In this document: positions 55,851-64,000 of the stretch, in pieces
Numbering within the stretch: the stretch's first letter is position 1
Layout of the letters: each line of letters starts with the position of its first letter
Assembly (NCBI GenBank): GCA_023213395.1
Contig: CM041465.1
Coordinates: forward strand, 187,929,741-187,993,740
Reading direction: 5' to 3'
Length of the DNA: 64,000 nt
Source of the DNA: Cycas panzhihuaensis
Taxonomy: Eukaryota; Cycadophyta
The notes under the pieces: model-generated
What the model saw: the letters and a program-made list of their open reading frames with translations, nothing else
The model's database searches: none
Told to the model about the DNA's origin: nothing
Program-made: the position numbers and the translations under genes

Positions 55851-57338
55851 TTGTGTCCATTGCAGCTTGCCACTATGTATGCTAACTTACTTCTTCATAT
55901 GATTGTGGTTCAACAGAGCAGAATAGGGCTTGATGTTTTTGGGCCCTTGTTCTATGAGTGAATACGTCTCCTTTGGCTTCCTCAATGGTTTTGAGATACC
56001 ATTTGGGTATTTTTTTGGAGAATGGTCTCCTTTCTTCATCTTCCTCAAGACTTGAATCTCTAAAGGGCGAAGGTGCCCTTCCTAATTTTTCTTCTTCATC
56101 CGTTCCTATGTCTTTAGATGTGATTCTTGAAATATCTTTAGGTGGAAGAACTTCCACTGGAGACTCCTTTGCAGGCTCTTCAATTTCCTAATATGGTAAT
56201 GGGCTTGCAATAATGTCTTTTTCATTGAATATAACATCTCTAGTTACATAAATCGTATTTGTTTTGGGGTCTAAGCATCTATAGGCTTTTGAATTTTTGT
56301 TGTAGCCTATCATTATGCATTATATGCTTTTACAATCAAGTTTTGATCTTTCTTTATCTGGAATGTGTACAAAAGCTTGGCAACCAAAGATTTTAAAATT
56401 ACTTACATTTGGCTTGTATCTTGTCCATGCCTCTTTTGGAGTCATTTTGATTAAGGCTTGTGTTGGACTTCGATTTATAAGATGAACAATTGTGTTTACA
56501 GCTTTTGCCTAATAAGTTTTTGAGATTTGTTTGTCTTGAGTCATGTTTCGAGCCATTTCCATAATTGTCCTGTTCATCTGTTCTACCACGCCATTCGATT
56601 AAGGTGTATATGAAGTTGTGATTTGTCGACATATCCCATGAGTTCTGCAAAATGCCTAAAATTCTTTCGAGATGTACTTGCCTCCTCCATCTGATTTGAT
56701 GCATTTTATGTTGTTTCCGCATTCCAATTCAGCTTTTGCCATGAATTCTTTGAATTTATCAAAGGTTTTAGATTTACAATAGAAAAAGTAAATCCCGACT
56801 ATCTTAGAAAAATCATCAATGAAAGTAAGAAAATATGATTGGTCCACATAGGCCAGTGTGTACTAATTCTAATTTGCTCCTTGCACGCCATTCAATATTT
56901 TGGGAAGGAAGGTGATGTTGTTTACCAAGTAGGTAGCCTTTACAAACAAAAGGATGAAATTGCCACATTAGGAAGTCCAACCATTCTCGAGTTTTTTAGC
57001 AATTCTAATATATCAGAAGAAATATGCCCATACTTCAAATGCTAGAGTTTGTTATTATCAACGTTTGCAATAGTAAAAGCTTTTACATCTTTGTTTGTAA
57101 TGATAGGGTTAGAGAGCAATTTATAAAGATCATTGCTTTCTATACCCTTAGCAATTACAGTGCCACCCTTTTTCATGTCTAAGACATAATAAAACCCTTC
57201 TTCATCAAAGATGATTCTTAGTTTTTTCTTTCTGAGCTGTGAAACAAAAAGGAGGGTTTTTTTCAACCCTAGAACAAAGAGAACATTGCAAATTTTTTGA
57301 ATAGTTCCTTTCATTTCAATTGCTATTGTTCCAACCCC
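55851..57338 (-). pseudogene. C3 integrase and Glu/Ser-rich linker (broken)
   Basis: The linker 56157-55882 is acidic (DSSLEEDEERRPFSKKIPKW). Core pieces: 56847-56656 (YFLTFIDDFSKIVGIYFFY, CIKSDGGGKYISKEF) and, after a frame change, TPYTP-type text and broken MEMARNM-type text. The pre-integrase frame 57314-57042 has ICNVLFVLGLKKTLLFVSQL. The zinc-binding domain between 57050 and 56850 is badly degraded. Two of the three catalytic acids can be read. Confidence 0.82.
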
Positions 57339-58445
57339 TTAAATATTGAGAGGATATTTGTGTCCTAACTCTCCTAACTTGTTAGGAGAGTAGGGTTTTA
57401 GAGATACAAACCACTCTTCACAACCTGTCATATGCTTGGACGCTCCTGAGTCAATGTACAAGACATCATCTTTGAGGCTACCTGTGAGTGCGACTATAAA
57501 TGCCGTTTCTTCTTCATTTTCATAAAGATTGTTTTGCTCCTTGCTGTAGTTGCTAGTAAATCTTTTCCCTTTCTGTATGTCAACTCTTCTTTGTGAGCAT
57601 TGATATGGAAAGTGTCCTGTTTGCCCACAATGATAGCAAACGTCGAAGGCTCTGCAACTGCTTGAGAAGTGTCCAGGCATTCTACAGTTGAAGCATACCC
57701 TGGCATCTCTTGGTGGGATTGGTCACCCTCAGCCTCTATTTTCTTGCCATCTACCTTTGGACTGGTTTCTTAGGGGTTCTTCCGTGACCTCTTGATTGTC
57801 CTCGTCCTCTGGAGCCAAAACTGAGCTTGGATAGGAAAGCCTCTTCAATCTATGTCTCTTTCTCATGCCTCCTATTCCTTTGTTCTTGTCTGAGGAGAAG
57901 TCCTGTCAAAGTATCAAGTGACATAATAATAGTTTGATCATTATTCGTTATTGTGTTTACCATATTATCAAAGGATTTCAGAAGTTTGTTTACAATCATT
58001 TCAGTGAGTTTCTATTTAGGCAAATTTGCACTAGCATTGATCAAATCATTTCTAATTAAAGTTACTTTATGGATGAACTCTAAAATGCTCTCCTTTTCCT
58101 TCATATGTAATTTAAACAATTCTTCTTTTAGGGCCACAACCTTGGCATGACTGTTATGGCTGTAGAGTTGGCAAACACTTTTCAAACTTCTATAAAGGAG
58201 TTTAATCTTTCAACATACACCAAGAGGGGATCAGAAATAGATAACTTCAGAATTATTACTCTTGTATTGTCTCTTTCATCCAAATTGGGTTGAGCAACTG
58301 CATCATCAGGTCGTTCTTCTATCCCTGTGGCTATGTTCTAGGCATTTTTGGCTCTTAATAGGTTTTCAATCTTAATTTTCCATACAAAATAATCGGTTTT
58401 AGTCAATTTATCCTGATCATTCAATGCAAGAATGGAGGAGGCCAT
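57339..58445 (-). pseudogene. C3 gag and protease (broken)
   Basis: ATG at 58445: MASSILALNDQDKLTKTD and VWKIKIENLLRAKNA, then stops. Basic region near 57750. Zinc knuckles CFNCRMPGHFSSSC and CYHCGQTGHFPYQC are both intact in residue pattern, though the first lies across a frame change near 57680. Protease: LYIDSGASKHMTGCEEWF with an intact DSGAS, ending in 57339. This matches C2 closely. Confidence 0.87.
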
Positions 58446-59134
58446 CTTAAAGACTGAACAAAAGATATTAGACTGACTTTTAAGATTTTGAACAGGCTGG
58501 TTGTACAACTGTACAGAATTTTGTATAAAAGTACAATTGTACGGATTTCAGAGTATAGGGTCCCACAAGGAAGATTTTAATTAGAGGATTCTAGATATGT
58601 AAAAATATTTGGGAGATCTACTTTTGTTTGTTCAGAAACAAGCCCAAAAACCTAGAATTGCTGCTAGTTTTTTTTGAAAAAAATGCTTGTGATTTAAAAA
58701 ATACCCAATCAAATGACTCAAAATTAGACTCAAAAGAAATAGACTGATCAGGCGAATAAATTTTGTCTGGTATTACCCAAAATGATCGAGTGATTTGAGT
58801 AGAATCTTTAGAGAAGTCTCCAAACTTGTGCAGTTAGAAAAGGGGCCAAAAGTGCTTGAAAATAAGCTCGAATGAATTCAACCCAGTTGAGAAAAGTGAC
58901 GGCCTCATCAAAATGCTCCTCTTGGTGAATTTCGTACGATTCTGAGTACTTCAAAAATTTTGGTTCGTACATATTCGTACAATAGTCGCTTTTTTGTACT
59001 TTGTTTGCTTCTCACACTATCTTTGAGAATTAAATGCCTTTTATCAATACCCTTCAACATATTTCTCAGTTACCTCTGGCTTCCTTCGAAGACAAACCTC
59101 CTCTTAGAACTTTATTAGATGACCAGTTTGCCCT
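58446..59134 (-). other. C3 leader between primer site and gag
   Basis: About 690 bases of untranslated leader without a gene. C2 has a similar leader at 25617-26291. Confidence 0.7.
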
Positions 59135-59337
59135 GCTCTGATACCATGTAAGAAACCTTCAATTAATGAAGATGAAATTCATTGATCATGTGAGAAAGAC
59201 TCTCTCTATATATACAAGAGTCGTTTGTAACCGTTCATTGTCAATACGAAACTTGTTTGACAATTGTGTTTATTACAATTAGGAGGGGCTTAACACATGA
59301 TCCTCCTGATGCCCTAGATGAAACATTACCTTTAACA
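59135..59337 (-). repeat. C3 5' LTR with primer-binding site and TATA box
   Basis: GCTCTGATACCA at 59135-59146 is the tRNA-Met primer site. LTR 59147-59337, 191 bp, TGTAAGAAACC to ACCTTTAACA. TATATATA at 59207-59214 is placed for minus-strand transcription. Confidence 0.93.
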
Positions 59338-61233
59338 ATTAAGTATAATGACGAGTGCTGAGTCACATCACAACTGTTGTAGACATAGTTATAAAGCTCC
59401 TGATTGAATTGGTAAAATCATACCTTTTTGTTTTGAAGCTAATGACGATTGTAGCTTGTTGTGAACTATTGTGCTTTCTATCTCTATGAATTGAAAGAAA
59501 TAACAAGCAATTCAACAATTATCATGCTGAAGGAGATAATTTTCTGTAAATCAATATCAACTTTTGAGAGATGGATGATGCTAAACTCAGGCTAAATTGA
59601 CAGCTATGCAGTTGAATGATTCTCGAAAGAAAGCCTTGACAAATGTTAGATTGTCTGAATATATTATGGTAGGCGTACTTCCAATTGCTTTTAATTTTTT
59701 AACGATTGTGACATTATCGGTAGCTATGTGGCCCTCCATCCTGGATTGCTCTACTAGGGAAATTGCATAACCTACAGGGTTACTCGATGAAGGACATGAT
59801 ATTTCACGAGATAAGTAGATCTAGAGGAAGCAAGCCGCAAAAGAAATCAGAGCAAGCATAGCAGATGTCTCTAGTTCTAGTATTGGCATCTTTGGCATTT
59901 GTTTAGAGGACCAAAGATGGATCGCTCACTTTCTTTTTATGAGGTTCATTTTGAGTCAAAAAAGCCTGTTTGTACCAACTAATCTCTGTTCAACATTGTT
60001 GTGTATAGTGGAAGGAGTTCAGTTCAACTGGTAAGACTTGTCTCAAAAAGACTCTAGAAGAATTTGGAGAGTGTGAAAAATGCAGGGCAATCAGTAATGT
60101 TTTTTCATCTAACATTGCTGCAAGGCCTTTTATTTTCTCAATGTCTAGACATTCATTTACCACCCTTGAAAATGGTCAAACTCCATTGGCAAAATGGGTC
60201 GAGACCTTTAGTAAAGATAATTTGGGACTCGTTACTCCTTTAGGCACAGGAGCAGGTAAAAATTTGGCTACTTGTGCAATGGCATAAAGGAACTCAGGAA
60301 CCATCTCTACTTAAGATAGTGATTTCACAAGAAGAGGAAAGACCACGAGAAGAGGCATCCTCGTAGGTTAGAGATGAACAAGAAGAAGGAGAAGTAAAGC
60401 AAGAAGAAAAGAGGAAAGAAAAAGAGAAGAGAGAACAAATTAGCATAGGGAAATGAAAGATGGAACTTGGGTTGTCAACAGTTACGAAAGAACAACAATC
60501 ATAGCCTGTATCAGTGCAGATGGAACCTATGGAGTCAGAACATGATTGGCGGCAGCGTAGGAAATTGGTTGCAGAATAACTGAGGTGGGAGATTCTTAAA
60601 TACATTAATCAACAACCCGCAAAATTTGAGGTCTACATAGATGAGTAGATTCTGGAAGAAGGGTTGGAACCAATGGATTGCAATCCTCGGGATGTTTCAC
60701 AGTGGAAAACTTCCTTTTTAGGCCAGGTGACTAGACAAAATTAGACTAGCGTTCGCAGAGGCTACCACTAGACATGCAACGAATTACTCGGTTAGAAGAA
60801 AATCTATAGGTTGCAAAGGGAAAATTAGAATTTTTGAAGAAATTTATTGTAGATTGGGTAGATGATGTAAATGAGGTAATCCCTTAGTTGAAAAAATTTG
60901 AAGTATGGTTTAGTGAGCAAATCACCACAGATTTGAGCTTGGATATTAAATAGTGATGAAGAATCCGAACAATGCAACAAAGTTTGGAATCAGATTTGCA
61001 CTTATAAATCCAAGTTACAGACCCTATAGAATATTAATCAAGAATTATACATAGAGAAAGCCCAACTATAGTCAGGAGAATCACCTAACATGAGGTAGCT
61101 AGATGCACTTCATGATGTTATGATTTTGTGTGATTATATTAAGTCTAAAGGGCTGCCACTTCCTCCTATGGTTGTACGACTACATCCCTTGTACATTAAA
61201 AGAGAAGTGGCCAAGTTAAAAGAAGCTAGAAAG
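59338..61233 (+). pseudogene. G4 3' region: eroded extra ORF of unknown function
   Basis: Resumes G4 after C3. Plus-strand fragments include TPLAKWVETFSKDNLGLVTP near 60190, like G2 EPLIKQWVEAFSKN. Then a charged stretch of Lys/Arg/Glu (RRRRSKARRKEERKREERTN), EHDWRQRRKLVAE, WEILKYINQQPAKFEVYIDE and EFLKKFIVDWVDDVNEVIP. The charged parts suggest coiled coil. Stops occur every 20-60 residues. Homology to the G1/G2 extra ORF rests on one short match, so it is tentative. Confidence 0.5.
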
Positions 61234-61447
61234 TGTTGAAAACCAGAGCCAAGAATTGACAGAGAATGGAATTGTACTTTCTATTGAGTTTCAATTTGCT
61301 TAAGTATACAAGAGTTATGAGTTGGTTACAACCACTAATGTAACCGATCACTCAGATTCTGCCAAGTGGCAAGATCTCATAAGAGTATTTAAGGATGGTC
61401 CAACATGGCCCCCTTTTCTGTCCTAGATAAAACATTATATCTCAACA
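61234..61447 (-). repeat. C4 3' LTR
   Basis: Starts TGTTGAAAACCAGAG and ends TATATCTCAACA, 214 bp. CCCCCTCTTAATG at 61448 matches the C2 and C3 purine tracts. The left flank GAAAG is the presumed target duplication; its partner is outside the window. Confidence 0.87.
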
Positions 61448-61454
61448 CCCCCTC

Positions 61455-61930
61455 TTAATGTTTTATCTCTAAAAGTCCAATCTTGTCTCTCAAATATCTG
61501 AGTCTTTCTCTTCCAAGTGGTTTTGTCAAAAGATCTGCAACTTGTTCAGATGTCGGACAGTATTCCAAGTCTATTTCTTTGTTCTGCACCTTTTCTCTTA
61601 TAAAGTGATGATGAACCTCAATATGTTTTGTTCTTGCATGCAGAACTGGATTTTTGGTTAGCTTGATGGCACTTTGGTTATCACATTTTAGAGAAGTTGC
61701 TTCTTTCTGCTGTTGATTCAAATCAAGTAAGAGTTGTCTTAACCAGATGGCTTCACAGTTCTTGATGTGGTACTTTATATCTTTATACTCAGAGGAGAGA
61801 GCCACTGTTGCTTGTTTCTTACTGCACCATGAGATTGCTGAAATTCCTAAGAAAAAACAAAATCCACTTGTGGATTTCCTTTGTTCTTTGTCGCCTGCCT
61901 AGTCTGAATCGCAATATCCTGTTATTTTGA
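61455..61930 (-). pseudogene. C4 RNase H
   Basis: The clean 116-residue frame 61805-61455: MALSSEYKDIKYHIKNCEAI, WLRQLLLDLNQQQKEATS, CDNQSAIKLTKNPVLHARTK, EQVADLLTKPLGRERLRYLR. Nearly the same as C2. The catalytic Asp residue of CDNQSA and the Glu of SSEY are present. Upstream the frame is disturbed near 61810-61930. Confidence 0.93.
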
Positions 61931-62990
61931 TTGGATGCCCCTTTGAATATACTAATTTGAGATCTGTTGTTCCCTTGAGATACCTCAACTCTTTTCTTTG
62001 CTGCTGTCTCACTTTGGATTACGCATGTACCTTGATATTAGTCCTCTTGAGTAGGATATGTCGGGTCAGTGGTACATCAAATAAATCGGACTTCCAATCA
62101 TTTGCATGCGGGGTAACATCGAGATCTTTTCCCTACTCTCTCGTTAGATTGCAATTTGTTTCCATGGGAGTGGCGCATGGATTGCAATTCTCCATCCGAA
62201 TCGAGCAAGCAAATTTTTGATGTAATTACTTTGGGACAAAGTTATGTAATTTTGGTGTTGGCCTATCTCCGGTTCAAGTAATAATTTAGTGAACCCAAGT
62301 CTCATTTGAATTTTGTTGAAGTTGATTTTTGATCCACTTGATTCCTTCTACATCATTCCCAGTAAGAAGCATATCATCCACATAAACAACAATTATTGTT
62401 ATTTTGTTGTTTATTTTCCTTATGTACAGACTGGAATCTGAATTACATCGAATGAACTTATGTTCTTCAAGAAAGTGATCCGATTTGCATACCGAACGCA
62501 GAGCTTGCTTTAGACCATACAAGGCCGTTTTCAATTTGCAGACTAGATCTTCTTTTCCCTGTTCTACATATCCATCCCGCTGTTGCATATAAACTTACGC
62601 TTCTAGTTCACCGCTTAGGAAGGCACTCTTTACGTCCATCGAGAAATTCCCGGCCTTGAGCAGACTAAGGCTATTCATCCTTCTTGTGTTCATCTTTGCT
62701 ATTGGAGAAAATGTCTCATCAAAATCTAGTCTGCAGTTTGAGTGTATCCTTTTGCAACTAACCTTGCCTTGTGTTTTTCAATTTTGCCATCAACTCCTTT
62801 CTTTGTTTTGTAAACCCATTTGCGCTTCGATTGGATTTATTAGCAGGTAGTTCTACTAATTCCCATGTTTGATTTTTCTTGATTGAATTTATTTCATTGT
62901 CCATTGCTTCTCTCCATTCTGAATGATCTTTTGCTTCGTCAAAATTCTGTGGTTCAACCTTGCTTAGAAGAGCTTTTGACCTTTGCCCAT
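61931..62990 (-). pseudogene. C4 reverse transcriptase (broken)
   Basis: The frame 62588-62286 has MQQRDGYVEQGKEDLVCKLK, ALYGLKQALRS and SLYIRKINNKITIIVVYVDD, followed by MLLTGNDVEGIKW, so the YVDDM active site is intact. N-terminal pieces near 62990-62600 carry NKKTWELVELP-, KIEKHKARLVAKGYTQT-type text in broken frames. The C-terminal part (62280-61930) is frameshifted. Confidence 0.88.
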
Positions 62991-64000
62991 GTGTTTTTTG
63001 TTCTAATACATTTCCTTCTTCAACTTGCTTTGATATACCATTTCGGCAATTTTTTGTTTCGTGGATCTCCTTTTTCGATTTTGTCTCCGATCGGTTGGTG
63101 ATGATGGTCCTTCTTCTTCGATGGTGGCTCCCTGCCCTGTTGTTGATGATGAATCAACTTGTCCTTCTTCTAAATCATTTCCTTCTCTAGTTTCTTGAAT
63201 TCAAGTAATTCTGATGACTTTCCTCATCTTCCCGTATTCTCGTGTCCTAGTTCCCAATTCTTTTCATTTTCTATTATTTTGATTTGTGAGAATTCATCTG
63301 AGCTATTTTCATTAAAGACGACATCTCTACTCACATAGATTCTATTTGTTTTTGGATCTATGCACTTATATGCCTTTGAATTTTTATTATATCCTATTAA
63401 GACACATTCTATGCTTTTTGCATCTAATTTGGATCTTCTTTTATCAGGAATATGCACAAATGCTTGACTGCCAAAAACCTTAAGAAAACTTACATCGGGT
63501 TTCTGACCTGCCCAAGCTTCTTCTAGAGTGACGTTCTTGATGTTCGGTTGGACTACTTATCAAGTAACATGTCAGGCCGATACGCTTGATATGTCTGTGA
63601 TATTTTGTTCCATACATCATGCTTCGCGCCATTTCCATCAAAGTTCTATTCTTTCTTTCAGCTACTCCATTTGACTGAGGAGTATAGGGAGTTGTGACTT
63701 GTCTACAATTCCTCTGTATTTGCGATAATTTAGAAACTCGCTCGACATATATTCTCCTCCTCCATCGACCGATGCACTTGATTTTCATTCCCGATTCTAG
63801 CTCTACACTTAAATTCTTTGAACGTTTCAAAGACTTGGACTTATTATGTAAAAATATACCCAAACTTTTGAGTGAAGTCATCAATGAAAGTTAAGAAATA
63901 TCGCATCCATTTATTGTGAGGTAAAATTGGACCACGAGATATACGTGTGTATCACATCTAATTTAGACTGAGATTTCCAAGTGCTTTCTTTAAAAGGGAA
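62991..64000 (-). pseudogene. C4 integrase and linker (broken)
   Basis: Integrase C-terminal piece 63457-63224: MHIPDKRRSKLDAKSIECVL, IGYNKNSKAYKCIDPKTNRI, SRDVVFNENSSD. Core piece 63884-63480, with VTTPYTPQSNGVAERKNRTL carrying the catalytic Glu and MEMARSMMYG after it. CIGRWRRRIYVERVS shows that the SDGGGEY motif has been lost by a small frame change. The window ends inside the core. Confidence 0.87.

Larger units (their letters stand above)
47714..59337 (-). mobile_element. Ty1/copia retrotransposon C3, inserted in G4 and split by G3
   Basis: LTRs 47714-47867 and 59147-59337, a perfect tRNA-Met primer site at 59135-59146, and the polypurine tract next to the left LTR. Minus-strand order is gag, PR, IN, RT, RNase H. 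G3 sits within RNase H (TSD GATGC). Without G3 the element is about 5.1 kb. Its proteins and LTR ends resemble C2 and C4. Stops and frame breaks are frequent. Confidence 0.93.
39949..61233 (+). mobile_element. Ty3/gypsy retrotransposon G4, split by C3 and cut by C4
   Basis: Plus-strand order: LTR, primer site, gag, protease, linker, RT, RNase H, integrase, then interruption by copia C3 at 47714, with the 3' part resuming at 59338. At 61234 copia C4 interrupts it again, so the 3' LTR is outside the window. The pol text is close to G1 (FLDDW box, LLGRP protease end). The left end is uncertain because only one LTR is seen. Confidence 0.88.
61234..64000 (-). mobile_element. Ty1/copia retrotransposon C4, 3' part (runs off right edge)
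   Basis: The 3' LTR is at 61234-61447, followed by the purine tract and, reading rightward, RNase H, RT, linker and integrase on the minus strand. Gag, protease and the 5' LTR lie beyond the window. Closely related to C2 in protein. It interrupts the 3' part of G4. Confidence 0.93.

Noticed and set aside
47709-59342. Clean target duplication for C3
   Set aside because: Flanks GTCAA and ATTAA agree at only three of five bases. I keep it as possible, not as evidence.

Overview
This window looks like intergenic DNA from a large, repeat-rich plant nuclear genome. I see no intact host gene, rRNA, tRNA gene or CRISPR array. Nearly everything is decayed LTR retrotransposon of the Ty1/copia and Ty3/gypsy types, stacked inside one another. 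A land plant is indicated by the plant-type copia pol proteins, by copia primer sites complementary to initiator tRNA-Met, and by a fragment resembling chloroplast ClpC. Old elements with degraded reading frames, and only a few solo LTRs, would suit a gymnosperm-like genome, but the sequence does not prove this.

Left block (1-4363): the 5' LTR of a copia-type element (C00, body off the left edge) sits inside the reverse transcriptase of an older copia element (C1, minus strand).

Central block (4364-39306): a four-level nest that target-site duplications (TSDs) let me resolve. The outer element C0 (4364-39306, minus, no recognisable gag/pol) contains gypsy G2 (11184-36859, minus). G2 contains gypsy G1 (17004-32522, plus). 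G1 contains copia C2 (21315-26513, minus). The left LTR of C0 also holds two solo LTRs. Next to G2, the C0 interior carries scrambled fragments of host genes: nitronate monooxygenase and ClpC.

Right block (about 39949-64000): gypsy G4 (plus) is interrupted by copia C3 (47714-59337, minus). C3 is itself interrupted by gypsy G3 (48184-54682, minus), a short element that has lost RT, RNase H and most of integrase. Copia C4 (from 61234, minus) interrupts G4 again and runs off the right edge.

The four gypsy elements are one lineage. They share a Gag N-terminus starting MPPK-like, multiple zinc knuckles (several CCHC boxes), a Pro/Asn-rich linker after protease (G1-G3), an FLDDW reverse transcriptase box (G1, G4) and a primer site that fits tRNA-Glu. 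G1 and G2 clearly share an extra open reading frame between integrase and the 3' LTR; G3 keeps its C-terminal motif. I do not recognise that protein, and it is the best candidate for something undescribed here. Each element has multiple stops or frameshifts, so none appears able to move on its own.
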